The notes beneath the pieces are model-generated. The model was not told the DNA's origin. It did not search any database and worked only from the letters and a program-made list of their open reading frames with translations. A program made the translations under genes and the position numbers. 64,000 nt of DNA from Stenotrophomonas sp. MYb238 (lineage in GTDB: Bacteria > Pseudomonadota > Gammaproteobacteria > Xanthomonadales > Xanthomonadaceae): NCBI RefSeq assembly GCF_009496535.1, contig NZ_WIDL01000013.1:1-64000 (forward strand). The letters are read 5' to 3'. Position 1 is the stretch's first letter. Each line of letters starts with the position of its first letter. Of the stretch, positions 34,831 to 43,372 are shown in pieces.

Positions 34831-35744
34831 TCCACCTCCATGCGCACGCGGGCCAGGCCGGTGCGCAGGCGGTCAAGCGCCCGCTGGCTGGACGGATCCA
34901 GGCGGTGGAACGCCGACGTCCCGAAGAACTTGCGCAGCGCAGGGCCGGCCGCCGGGTCGCTGCTGGCTTCCAGCAGCACTTCCTGCAGGCGCGCCCGCAC
35001 CGCCGGGTCCAGCCCCGGCCGCACCATTTCCACCGCGCGCGGCACGTCCTCGCTTTCGTACAGCACCCGCATGTCGCGCCGGAACACCGCCGGCACCCGC
35101 CGCTCGTCGAGCCAGTCGACGCTGCTGACCACCCCGGCATCGACCACGCGCTTGTGCACGAAGGTGGAGATGTTCAGCTCAGAACGCGCGAACACATAAC
35201 CCACCGTGTCGGCGGTGGGCGTGTCCTGCGGCGTGAGCAGGATTTCCGGGCGCACCCCGTGGGCCAGCAGCTCCATCGCCGGCACCAGGTAGGAACTGGT
35301 GGACCACGCGCTCTGCATCGCCAGCGTGCGTCCCTTCAGTTCCTCCAGCGTGTTGATCGGGCTGTCGCGGCGGACGAAGAACACACTATGGTAGGCCGCC
35401 ACGCCGCCCCGCTCGGTCAGCAGCAGCGGCTCTGCGCCGCTGCGCTGGCGCAGCGCCATGGCGGTGCCGGACGTCTCCGTCACCCAGTCCACGCGCCCCC
35501 GGCGCAGGTAGCTGGCCATCTGCTGCATGTCCTTGGCCATCAGGATGCGGCCTTCGACGATCCCCACGTCGCGCATCCTTGGAACCACGTAGTCCAGCAG
35601 CGGTTTGAGCTGTTCGTAGTGGGACTTCGGATCGTCGCTCAGGCGCCCCAGCACCAGGACCGAACGCTCGGCCGCCGCTCCCACCATCGGCGCCAATCCG
35701 GACAAGACCAACACGGCTCCCCAAAGCCATCGTGAAACACGCAA
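34827..35744 (-). CDS. PhnD-like periplasmic binding protein
   Basis: Exported protein of 305 residues with a Sec signal (LWGAVLVLSGLAPMVGAAA). The body is a PhnD/phosphate-phosphonate-type solute-binding fold (LSDDPKSHYEQLKPLLDYV, RRGRVDWVTETSGTA, LKGRTLAMQSAWSTS). No ABC permease or ATPase adjoins it. Instead it overlaps the GGDEF-EAL gene, so a sensory rather than transport role is likely. The ligand is unknown. Confidence 0.82.
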   Translation of the reverse strand: MRVSRWLWGAVLVLSGLAPMVGAAAERSVLVLGRLSDDPKSHYEQLKPLLDYVVPRMRDVGIVEGRILMAKDMQQMASYLRRGRVDWVTETSGTAMALRQRSGAEPLLLTERGGVAAYHSVFFVRRDSPINTLEELKGRTLAMQSAWSTSSYLVPAMELLAHGVRPEILLTPQDTPTADTVGYVFARSELNISTFVHKRVVDAGVVSSVDWLDERRVPAVFRRDMRVLYESEDVPRAVEMVRPGLDPAVRARLQEVLLEASSDPAAGPALRKFFGTSAFHRLDPSSQRALDRLRTGLARVRMEVE

Positions 35745-35805
35745 ACCGGCGCTCCCCCAAGAGTGTGCGCACAGACTATCCGAAAAACCCCGGTTGACGG
35801 ATGTC

Positions 35806-36561
35806 TCAGTTTTGCCGCTCGCCGGCCAGGCGCGCCATGCGCTGGGCGTCGGACAGTATCCCGCGCAGCAGGCGGACTTCCTGCTCGGACAGATCGGCCT
35901 TCATGAACAGCCGGCGCAGCTTGCGCATCGCCGATTCCGGGGCGCGGCCCTTGTGGAAGTCGATCTGGTCCAGGGTGTCGCCGAACTGTCCGAACAGACC
36001 CTCCAGCTGCGCGTGGCTGGCCGGCGCCTCGCCGTACCCCGGCTCGGCCGCCGGCGCGGCCTGGCCCTCCAGCTGCGCCATGCGCACCTCGTAGGCCAGC
36101 ACCTGCACCGCCGCGGCCAGGTTCAAGGAGCTGAACTCCGGATCGGACGGGATATGCACGGCAACGTGGCACAGCTGCAGTTCGTCGTTGGTCAGGCCGG
36201 TGCGCTCGCGCCCGAACACGAAGGCCACCTCCGCCGGTTCGGCGGCCCGGGACACGGCGCGCTGACCGGCAGTTTCCGGCAGCAGCTCCTCCAGCTGGAC
36301 GCGACGCGAACGCGCGGTGCAGCCCAGCACGAGACGGCAGTCGGCCACGGCCTCGGCCAGGGTGGCGAACACCGGCGCATCGCCGAGCACGTCCTCGGCG
36401 CCGGCCGAGCGCCGGTAGGCCGTCTCGTCCAGCGGCTGCTCCGGCGCCACCAGCACCAGCCGCGCCAGCCCCATGGTCTTCATCGCCCGCGCCGCCGCGC
36501 CGATGTTGCCGGGGTGCTGGGTGCCGACGAGGACGAAACGGATGCGGGCGGAAGCGGACAT
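35806..36561 (-). CDS. trmJ: tRNA (cytidine/uridine-2'-O-)-methyltransferase TrmJ
   Basis: SPOUT methyltransferase of 251 residues that methylates ribose at position 32 of some tRNAs. Typical elements are VLVGTQHPGNIGAAARAMKT, VFGRERTGLTNDEL and SDPEFSSLNLAAAVQVLAYE, the knot region for SAM. The ATG at 36561 gives the usual length; the frame open to 36657 runs into the suhB leader. Divergent from suhB across 120 bp. Confidence 0.94.
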   Translation of the reverse strand: MSASARIRFVLVGTQHPGNIGAAARAMKTMGLARLVLVAPEQPLDETAYRRSAGAEDVLGDAPVFATLAEAVADCRLVLGCTARSRRVQLEELLPETAGQRAVSRAAEPAEVAFVFGRERTGLTNDELQLCHVAVHIPSDPEFSSLNLAAAVQVLAYEVRMAQLEGQAAPAAEPGYGEAPASHAQLEGLFGQFGDTLDQIDFHKGRAPESAMRKLRRLFMKADLSEQEVRLLRGILSDAQRMARLAGERQN

Positions 36562-36681
36562 GGCGAAAAAAGTCAGGAGCGGGACAGCCGCAGATGGTAA
36601 ACTGCGTGGCCGGCCTCTGCGCCGGAACCGCTCTTTTCCTCCGCCAGTCCGACCCATTCGCCTTCACGGGAGCCCTTCGCC

Positions 36682-37509
36682 ATGCAGAAACCCGCCGTCA
36701 CCGTCATGGTCAAGGCCGCACGCCTCGCCGGCAACGTCCTGTTGCGCAACATCAACAAGCTCGAAGCGCTGAACGTGGTGCAGAAGGGCAGGATGGACTA
36801 CGCCAGCGAAGTCGACGGCGATGCCGAGAAGGTCATCGTCAAGGAACTCAAGCGCGCGTACCCGGGCTACGGCATCTACGGCGAGGAAGGCGGCCTGCAG
36901 GGCAACGGCCGCCAGATGTGGGTGATCGACCCGCTGGACGGCACCAGCAACTACCTGCGCGGCTTCCCGCACTACTGCGTGTCCATCGCCCTGGTCGAGA
37001 ACGGCGAACCCACCGACGCGGTGATCTTCGACCCGCTGCGCAACGAACTGTTCACCGCCTCCAAGGGCGCCGGCGCAGTGCTCAACGACCGCCGCATCCG
37101 CGTGGCCGAGCGCAAGGACCTGGAAGGCACGATGATCCACACTGGCTTCGCCCCGCGCGAACGCGCCCGCGCCGGCAGCCAGCTCAAGACCATCGACACC
37201 CTGCTGGTGCAGGCCGAGGACATCCGCCGCACCGGCTCGGCCGCGCTGGACCTGGCCTACGTGGCCTGCGGCCGCGCCGACGCCTACTTCGAGGCCGGGG
37301 TGAAGGCCTGGGACATCGCCGCCGGCGTGCTGCTGGTGCGCGAGGCCGGCGGCAAGGTCTGCAACTACCGCGGCGCCACGCTGGCGCGCATGGACGACAA
37401 GGGTCCGGAAACCCAGCAGGTGGTGGCCGGCAACCTGAAGGTGTGCGAGGCGCTGCAGAAGGTGATCGTCAACACCGGCCACGCCGCCGAGTTCGACCCG
37501 AAGTTCTGA
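36682..37509 (+). CDS. suhB: Inositol-1-monophosphatase SuhB
   Basis: Mg-dependent phosphatase of 275 residues. Metal-binding motifs are [18 protein letters not shown] and WDIAAG. Besides phosphatase activity, E. coli SuhB is a component of the rRNA antitermination complex; that role may apply here but is not shown by sequence. A strong terminator follows at 37533-37561. Confidence 0.95.
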   Translation: MQKPAVTVMVKAARLAGNVLLRNINKLEALNVVQKGRMDYASEVDGDAEKVIVKELKRAYPGYGIYGEEGGLQGNGRQMWVIDPLDGTSNYLRGFPHYCVSIALVENGEPTDAVIFDPLRNELFTASKGAGAVLNDRRIRVAERKDLEGTMIHTGFAPRERARAGSQLKTIDTLLVQAEDIRRTGSAALDLAYVACGRADAYFEAGVKAWDIAAGVLLVREAGGKVCNYRGATLARMDDKGPETQQVVAGNLKVCEALQKVIVNTGHAAEFDPKF

Positions 37510-37532
37510 TCCGGCCTTACCCGCGATCCTGG

Positions 37533-37561
37533 ACGGCGCCTGCGAGGGCGCCGTTTCTGTT
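37533..37561 (+). terminator. suhB terminator
   Basis: Stem ACGGCGCC-TGCGAG-GGCGCCGT followed by TTCTGTTT, 24 bases after the suhB stop. Confidence 0.85.
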
Positions 37562-37686
37562 TCCGGCATGACGTCCGCCACTACAGCCGTGAGCCGGCGG
37601 CTCGCGCCGCTGCAGCCATGCAATATCACCGGTTGAAGGCTTTGGGCTTTGGCTTTGGCTTTGGTTTTGGCTGTTGCTGGTGCTTT

Positions 37687-38302
37687 TGCTTTTGACTTCC
37701 GGGTCCCCTTCCGCAGCGACGGAGCCGGCGGACAAGACCCCGCAGGGGCGACGTGCAGGGACGCACGCCGTTTTTCTACGCGACAGGGATGTCGCGTAGA
37801 AAAATCCCGCCGGCGGAGTGGACCCGCGGCACGCAGTGCCGTGGGCGCGTAGGCAGGGGCGTGTTTCTCTTGGTTACTTCTCTTTGCACGAGCAAAGAGA
37901 AGTAACTCGCTCCTGCGAAGCAGGGGCGAAAGCTCTGCTTTCAAGCTTCCGCTTTCATGCTTGGCCTCTGCCTTGGGCCTCTGCCTTGGCCCTTTTGCCT
38001 ATCGCTTTGGCACAGACGTCCAAGGGAAGCCAGAGCAAGGGCAGAAACAGGATCAAAGGCTTTCGCTCCCCTTCGGGGCGCGAGCCACCTTTCTTTGCTC
38101 GTGCAAAGAAACGTGGCCCAAAGAAACACGCCCCTGCCTCCGCGCCCGACGCGCTACGCGCGCCGGGTCCACTCCGCCAGCGGGATTTTTCTACGCGACA
38201 TCCCTGTCGCGTAGAAAAACGACGTGCATCCATGCACGTCGCCCTTCGGGTTTTTCCCGCTGGCTCCGTCGCTGCGGAAGGGGGTCTGAAGTCAAAAGCA
38301 CA
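37687..38302. repeat. Large composite inverted repeat
   Basis: Arms of about 245 bp (37687-37933 and 38058-38302) are similar reverse complements around a 124-bp core. Each arm contains an identical 34-bp hairpin (37771-37804 and 38186-38219, stem TTTTTCTACGCGAC) and a second hairpin (TTCTCTTTGC type near 37879-37902; TTCTTTGC type at 38091-38110). No gene is supported in 37510-38396, apart from the flanking terminators. Short CTTTGG runs near 37640-37675 precede the left arm. Confidence 0.85.
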
Positions 38303-38341
38303 AGCAGTGGCAACGGCAACGGCGATAAGCCCCGCCCAATG

Positions 38342-38370
38342 AAAACGCCCGGCACTTGGCCGGGCGTTTT
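38342..38370. terminator. Bidirectional terminator after htpX
   Basis: A perfect 12-bp stem (AAAACGCCCGGC, loop ACTTG, GCCGGGCGTTTT) lies 27 bases beyond the htpX stop. T residues close both strands. Confidence 0.85.
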
Positions 38371-38396
38371 CCTGATATTGCGGGTTGTCGAACCGA

Positions 38397-39260
38397 TCAC
38401 ACCACCGTCGAAGAGCGCAGCGCCGCGATGCGCTCCTCCAGCGGCGGATGGCTCAGAAACAGCTTCTTCGCCGTCGCCCCGGCGATGCCGAACGCCGCAA
38501 TCTGGGTCGGCAGCGTGCTCTGGCCGTGGTTGAGCTTCAGCCGCTCCAGCGCGGCGATCATCTTCTGGCGGCCGGCCAGGTTGGCGCCGCCGGCGTCGGC
38601 GCGGAACTCGCGGCGACGCGAGAACCACATCGCGATCATCGTCGCGAACAGGCCGAACACCATCTCCAGCACGAATACGATGATGTAGTAGGCGAAGCCG
38701 CGGCCGCTGTCGCGGTTGCCCGACAGCGCGCTGTCGATGACGCCACCGACCACGCGCGCCAGCACGATCACGAAGGTGTTCAGCACGCCCTGCAGCAGCG
38801 CCATGGTGATCATGTCGCCGTTGGCGACGTGCGAGATCTCGTGGCCCAGTACCGCCTCGGCCTCGTCCTCGCTCATGTTGTGCAGCAGGCCGGTGGACAC
38901 GGCCACCAGCGCGTTGTTGCGGTTGGCGCCGGTGGCGAAGGCGTTGATCTCCGGGCCGTCGTACACCGCCACTTCCGGCATGCCGATGCCGGCGGCCTTG
39001 GCCTGGCGCGCCACGGTGTCCAGCAGCCAGCGCTCGGTCTGGTTGCGCGGCTGGGTGATCACCACCGCGCCGGTGCCGCGCTTGGCCATGAACTTGGACA
39101 GCAGCAGCGAGATGATGGAGCCGCCGAAGCCGAAGATCGCGGCCATGACCAGCAGGCCGCTCATCTGCGCAGGATTGACACCCAGCAGCGACATCACGAT
39201 GCCCGCCAGGATCAGCACGGCAAAGTTGGTCAACAGGAACAGGCCGATACGGGTGAACAT
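38397..39260 (-). CDS. htpX: Membrane protease HtpX
   Basis: M48B zinc metalloprotease of the inner membrane, 287 residues, the family length. It degrades misfolded membrane proteins with FtsH. The zinc motif HEISH is in [12 protein letters not shown] and a third ligand should be in the RRREFRADA segment. Four hydrophobic segments are seen (two N-terminal, two in the middle). Start is at MFTRIGLF; a longer frame to 39311 lacks support. Confidence 0.95.
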   Translation of the reverse strand: MFTRIGLFLLTNFAVLILAGIVMSLLGVNPAQMSGLLVMAAIFGFGGSIISLLLSKFMAKRGTGAVVITQPRNQTERWLLDTVARQAKAAGIGMPEVAVYDGPEINAFATGANRNNALVAVSTGLLHNMSEDEAEAVLGHEISHVANGDMITMALLQGVLNTFVIVLARVVGGVIDSALSGNRDSGRGFAYYIIVFVLEMVFGLFATMIAMWFSRRREFRADAGGANLAGRQKMIAALERLKLNHGQSTLPTQIAAFGIAGATAKKLFLSHPPLEERIAALRSSTVV

Positions 39261-39353
39261 GCGGAAGGGTCCGATAGAGGTGGATGAACGCGCTAAATCT
39301 GCGGTGCGCACAGGTTGAATTCAAGCGCGATTCTGACCGACGATTCAGCTTCG

Positions 39354-40238
39354 ATGTCTCCCACTCCCTACCGCGGCCGCTTCGCCCCCTCGCCCACCGG
39401 CCCCCTGCACCTGGGGTCGATGCTGGCCGCCTTCGGCAGCTGGCTGCTGGCGCGGCATGCCCGCGGGCAATGGCTGGTGCGCATCGAGGACGTGGACCCG
39501 CCGCGCGAGGTGGCCGGCGCGGCCGCGTCGCAGCTGGCGACGCTGGCCGCGTTCGGCCTGCAGCCGGACGCGCCGGTGCAGTACCAGAGCCGCCGCCATG
39601 CACTCTACCGTGCGGCCATCGAGCGCCTGCTGGCCGACGGCAAGGCCTTCGCCTGCCATTGCAGCCGCACCGACCTGGCCGGCCAGCACGGCATCCACCG
39701 CCACTGCGTCGCCGGCCGCGAACGCCCGCATCCGGCGATCCGCCTGCGCGTAGCCGACGGCAGCCATGTCGCCTTCGACGACGGCCTGCAGGGGCGTTTC
39801 GAGCAGTGGGTGGACCGCGAGGTCGGCGATGTCGTGCTGCTGCGCGCCGATGGCTGCTGGGCCTACCAGCTGGCGGTGGTGGTCGACGACGCCGACCAGG
39901 GCATCACCGATGTCGTGCGCGGTGCCGACCTGATCGACTCCACGCCACGCCAGATCCTGCTGCAGCGCGCGCTGGGCCTGCCGACACCGCGCTACCTGCA
40001 CCTGCCACTGCTGCTCGACGCGCACGGCGCCAAGCTGTCCAAGTCGCTGGCCGCGCGGCCGGTCGATCCCGGCGATCCGTTGCCGACGCTGCGCTGGCTG
40101 TGGACCGCGCTCGGCCAGCAGGCGGCGGAACTGGAGGGCATCGGCACGCTGCCGGCGCTGCTGGAACGCGCGGCAGCCGCCTTCCAGCCCGGCCGCCTGC
40201 GCCGCGGTTCGATCGCCGCCACCGGGCCATTGCCGTGA
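39354..40238 (+). CDS. gluQ: Glutamyl-Q tRNA(Asp) synthetase
   Basis: GluQRS of 294 residues, a truncated class I enzyme that adds glutamate to queuosine in tRNA-Asp. It has the GluRS catalytic core without an anticodon domain: [14 protein letters not shown] (HIGH equivalent HLGS) and KLSKS. The zinc site is CHC near FACHCSR with a later Cys in HRHCVAG. It links functionally with queG in this window. The in-frame ATG at 39315 is less likely than 39354. Confidence 0.94.
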   Translation: MSPTPYRGRFAPSPTGPLHLGSMLAAFGSWLLARHARGQWLVRIEDVDPPREVAGAAASQLATLAAFGLQPDAPVQYQSRRHALYRAAIERLLADGKAFACHCSRTDLAGQHGIHRHCVAGRERPHPAIRLRVADGSHVAFDDGLQGRFEQWVDREVGDVVLLRADGCWAYQLAVVVDDADQGITDVVRGADLIDSTPRQILLQRALGLPTPRYLHLPLLLDAHGAKLSKSLAARPVDPGDPLPTLRWLWTALGQQAAELEGIGTLPALLERAAAAFQPGRLRRGSIAATGPLP

Positions 40239-40297
40239 CGGCGCCCAGTTCACATAGAATCGGACGTTCCCCAGCGCCTGCGCCTGGAGCGCATCCC

Positions 40298-41041
40298 ATG
40301 ACGACATCCCGTATTGCACTGGTCACCGGCGGCACCGGCGGTATCGGTACCGCAATCTGCCAGCGCCTGGCCGACCAGGGCCATCGTGTCGCCACCAATT
40401 TCCGCAACGCCGACAAGGCCGCGCTCTGGCAGCAGCAGATGCGCGCCAGGGGCTGCGACATCGCCCTGTTCCCGGGCGACGTGTCCACGCCCGACGGCGG
40501 CCGCGAGCTGGTGCAGGCGGTGGAAGCCGGGATGGGACCGGTGGAGATCCTGGTCAACAACGCCGGCATCACCCGCGACACCACCTTCCACCGCATGAGC
40601 CCCGAGCAGTGGCACGAGGTGATCAACACCAACCTCAACTCGGTGTTCAACGTCACCCGCCCGGTCATCGAGGGCATGCGCCGGCGCGGCTGGGGCCGGG
40701 TGATCCAGATCAGCTCGATCAATGGCCTCAAGGGCCAGTACGGCCAGGCCAACTACGCCGCGGCCAAGGCCGGCATGCACGGTTTCACCATCTCCCTGGC
40801 GCGCGAGAACGCCGGCTTCGGCATCACCGTCAACACCATCTCGCCCGGCTACGTGGCCACCGACATGGTGATGGCGGTGCCGGAGGAAGTGCGCGCCAAG
40901 ATCATCGCCGACATCCCCACCGGCCGCCTCGGCAAGCCGGAGGAAATCGCCTACGCGGTGGCCTTCCTGGTGGCCGAGGAAGCGGCCTGGATCACCGGCT
41001 CCAACCTGGACATCAACGGCGGCCACCACATGGGCTGGTGA
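40298..41041 (+). CDS. phbB: Acetoacetyl-CoA reductase, PhbB type
   Basis: SDR enzyme of 247 residues that should reduce acetoacetyl-CoA with NADPH to (R)-3-hydroxybutyryl-CoA, the monomer for polyhydroxybutyrate. TGGTGGIG is the cofactor loop, NNAGITRD a family mark, and Ser, Tyr and Lys appear in QISSINGLK and YAAAKAG. The start at 40298 gives family length; the frame runs open far upstream, overlapping gluQ. PHA synthase is not in the window, but phaR follows 191 bp downstream on the same strand. Confidence 0.9.
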   Translation: MTTSRIALVTGGTGGIGTAICQRLADQGHRVATNFRNADKAALWQQQMRARGCDIALFPGDVSTPDGGRELVQAVEAGMGPVEILVNNAGITRDTTFHRMSPEQWHEVINTNLNSVFNVTRPVIEGMRRRGWGRVIQISSINGLKGQYGQANYAAAKAGMHGFTISLARENAGFGITVNTISPGYVATDMVMAVPEEVRAKIIADIPTGRLGKPEEIAYAVAFLVAEEAAWITGSNLDINGGHHMGW

Positions 41042-41232
41042 CGCCCGCTCCGGCCGCGCCCGCGCCATGCCGGACGGGGCCGCGGCCGGACCATGCTGCG
41101 CACCATGCATTCATGCTGCATGGCCTCAAGGGAAGCGGCCGGCGCAGCCCGCACCCTGTACTTATGGCGGTTGCAAGGCCTGCTGCACTGCGCCATGCTG
41201 CGCGCCTACCGTGAAGGAAGAGTGACTGCTTA
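41042..41232. promoter_or_regulatory. phaR upstream region rich in TGC/GCA words
   Basis: Between phbB and phaR several ATGCTGC, GCATGC-like and TGCTGCA words occur (41091-41130, 41167-41200). PhaR-type repressors in other bacteria bind TGC/GCA-rich sites and autoregulate, so an operator here is plausible but not shown. Confidence 0.35.
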
Positions 41233-41754
41233 ATGGCTGCGACCCGCATCATCAAGAAGTATCCCAACCGGCGGCTCTACGACACCGAGATCTCCAGCTA
41301 CATCACCATCGAGGACGTCCGCCAGCTGATCCTGGACGGCGAGGACTTCGAGGTCCGCGACGCCAAGAGCGGCGAGGATCTGACCCGCTCGGTGCTGCTG
41401 CAGATCATCGCCGACAAGGAACAGGACGGCGAGCCGATGCTGTCCACGCAGCTGTTGAGCCAGTTGATCCGTTTCTACGGCGATTCGCTGCAGGGCTTCA
41501 TGGGCAACTACCTGGAGCGCAGCATGCAGGTGTTCCTCGACCAGCAGCAGCAGTTCCGCCAGCAGATGGGCAACCTGCTCGGGCAGACGCCGTGGGCGAT
41601 GATGAACCAGCTCACCGAACGCAACCTGGAGCTGTGGCAGGAATTCCAGCGCAGCATGGGCGCCGGCTTCGGCCGCCCGCAGCCGGGCGGCACCAAGCCG
41701 CCGGAACCGCCGCCGTCACCATCGCCGAGCGACAAGCGCCGCGGCAGCCGCTGA
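41233..41754 (+). CDS. phaR: Polyhydroxyalkanoate synthesis regulator PhaR
   Basis: Protein of 173 residues. The N-terminal DNA-binding domain (PHB_acc_N) is recognised by RIIKKYPNRRLYDTEISSYI, followed by a PHB_acc region (MLSTQLLSQLIRFYGDSLQG). The C-terminal tail is Pro/Ser-rich. In PHA producers PhaR represses phasin genes and is released by binding to nascent granules. Here no phasin or PhaC adjoins it. A palindromic terminator follows at 41776-41801. Confidence 0.9.
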   Translation: MAATRIIKKYPNRRLYDTEISSYITIEDVRQLILDGEDFEVRDAKSGEDLTRSVLLQIIADKEQDGEPMLSTQLLSQLIRFYGDSLQGFMGNYLERSMQVFLDQQQQFRQQMGNLLGQTPWAMMNQLTERNLELWQEFQRSMGAGFGRPQPGGTKPPEPPPSPSPSDKRRGSR

Positions 41755-41775
41755 GCGGCAGCGGCCGGAATGCAG

Positions 41776-41801
41776 GAAGGCCGACGCATGCGTCGGCCTT
41801 C
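41776..41801. terminator. Palindromic terminator between phaR and the Coq7-like gene
   Basis: GAAGGCCGACG-CATG-CGTCGGCCTTC (perfect 11-bp stem) lies 22 bases past the phaR stop and is followed by TTCATTTC on the plus strand; it may serve both converging genes. Confidence 0.8.
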
Positions 41802-41846
41802 TTCATTTCAAGGGTCGGCGCACTTCCCGCCGGGAAAACCGGCGGC

Positions 41847-42389
41847 TCACAGCCGCATGCCCAGCCAGATGACGGCCTCGGTGGAGCCGGACACCACCGG
41901 CGACAGCAGCCGGGACCAGAACGTCTCGCCCTGGATATGGCTTGCCGAGCGATCGTGGTGCTGCCGTTCCTCCGCGACGATGGCGGAGATCGCGGCAACG
42001 GCGGCGGGATCGTTGCCCTGCAATGCCGAGAGCTGGCTTTCCAGGTGCCGAAGAACCACGCTTTCGACCGCGACCGTCGTGGCTGAAATGGCGCCCGCGC
42101 CCAGCAGCCCGGTGACGAGCCCGAGAACGCGGCCGCCGATGCCGCATAGCCGATAGCTCCGGCAACGCGCTCGCCCCCGGCGGGCCAGTTCCGCGCCGAA
42201 GAGGGCCCGATGCCGTTGCTCATGCGCGCGGAATTCCTTCAGCTCGTCCACCATGCCGGGCGCAGTGAACCGCGCCATGAATATCTGGCCGCTGTACAGG
42301 TTGACCGCGCCATGTTCGCCGGCGTGATCGACCTTGAGGATGCGATCGCCGTGATCGTTTGCAGCGGGAGACTCCGCGACCGGTTGCAT
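41847..42389 (-). CDS. Coq7-like demethoxyubiquinone hydroxylase
   Basis: Di-iron protein of 180 residues. KVDHAGEHGAVNLYSGQ supplies the first Glu, ELKEFRAHEQRH a Glu-His pair and AEERQHHDRS the second pair, as in Coq7/UbiF-replacing hydroxylases of ubiquinone synthesis. Two hydrophobic helices associate with the membrane. It is somewhat divergent in its middle region (GRARCRSYRLCG), which has two cysteines. The start at 42389 is eight bases from the TraB/GumN stop; a much longer open frame upstream is antisense. It could also belong to a Coq7 paralogue group of other function. Confidence 0.8.
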   Translation of the reverse strand: MQPVAESPAANDHGDRILKVDHAGEHGAVNLYSGQIFMARFTAPGMVDELKEFRAHEQRHRALFGAELARRGRARCRSYRLCGIGGRVLGLVTGLLGAGAISATTVAVESVVLRHLESQLSALQGNDPAAVAAISAIVAEERQHHDRSASHIQGETFWSRLLSPVVSGSTEAVIWLGMRL

Positions 42390-42397
42390 GGGCAGGC

Positions 42398-43372
42398 CTA
42401 TGGCTTTCCGCCTCGCCCCTTCGCCGCCGGCGCGCACGCCGAGCAGATCCGCTCGACCCTGTAGCCGCGCGCGCGCAGCTTCTCGACCACGCCGTCGCTG
42501 CCGAGCAGGTGCAGTGCGCCGACCACCACCAGCGTCGCCCCCGGCCCGGCCTGCAGGCGCTGCTGCAGCGGCGCCAGCCAGGCATCGTTGCGCTCGGTGT
42601 TGATGCGCCGGTACAGCGCCGGATAGTCGCGTTTCATCTGCGCGGCCATGTCGCGCCACAGCGTCACCTCGTCGCCGCGGCGCCAGGCATCGTGCAGGCG
42701 CCGTCCCTGCTCGTCGCCCTTGTCCACCTGGTCCAGCGCCTCGCGCAGCAGTTGCCGCTGCTCGTCGGCGTTCATGCCGTCGAGCATGGCGATCTGCGCG
42801 GCCGCGCTCTCCAGCCCCTGCGTCGGCTTGCCGGCGGTGGCGGCGCGCGTCATCAGGTGCCGGTCCAGCCCGGCCTGCGCGTCGAGCCCTTGCCGCGCCA
42901 TCTGCCCCAGGCTGATGGTCAGCCCGACGAACCACGGCTTGAGCCCGGCCAGGCGCTCGATCGGCAATCCGTTGGCGGCCGCGTATTCCTGCAGCCGCCG
43001 CCAGGTGTCCGCATCCAGTTCGTCCTTGAGCAGGCGGCCATCGCGGCGCAGCGCGGCCTGCGCCATCTGCGTGGCCAGGGCGGGCGAGTTCATTTCCTCC
43101 GGCGCCAGTTCGAACAGCAGCCTGTCCGAGGCGTCGAAGGCCTTGTCCACGTCCGTCGACAGCGGATAGTCGTCGGCCCGGAGCAGGTGGAACGAGCCGA
43201 GCAGGTAGAGTTCGGCGCCCTTGGGCCCGCTGGCCTTCCACAACAGCGGCACCGGCGGCACGTGGGCCGGCCTGGCGGCCGGTTCGGCCTGTCGCGCCAA
43301 TACTGGAGCCGGCACGCCCAGCAGCATCGCCGATCCCAGCAGCAGGGCCGCGGCCCGCGTCATCCATTTCAT
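42398..43372 (-). CDS. TraB/GumN-family exported protein
   Basis: Protein of 324 residues with a signal (RAAALLLGSAMLLGVPAPVLA). It has the TraB/GumN fold, recognised by YLLGSFHLL near the mature N-terminus and VVVGALHLLGSDGVVEKL near the C-terminus, both carrying histidines that suggest a metal-dependent protease related to TIKI/EreA. Substrate unknown. Its ATG overlaps the stop of the DUF1684 gene (ATGA), so the two are coupled. Confidence 0.85.
   Translation of the reverse strand: MKWMTRAAALLLGSAMLLGVPAPVLARQAEPAARPAHVPPVPLLWKASGPKGAELYLLGSFHLLRADDYPLSTDVDKAFDASDRLLFELAPEEMNSPALATQMAQAALRRDGRLLKDELDADTWRRLQEYAAANGLPIERLAGLKPWFVGLTISLGQMARQGLDAQAGLDRHLMTRAATAGKPTQGLESAAAQIAMLDGMNADEQRQLLREALDQVDKGDEQGRRLHDAWRRGDEVTLWRDMAAQMKRDYPALYRRINTERNDAWLAPLQQRLQAGPGATLVVVGALHLLGSDGVVEKLRARGYRVERICSACAPAAKGRGGKP

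Noticed and set aside
32551-35199. 882-codon open frame on the plus strand
   Set aside because: Antisense to the GGDEF-EAL and PhnD-like genes; no domain recognisable and low-complexity shadow composition.
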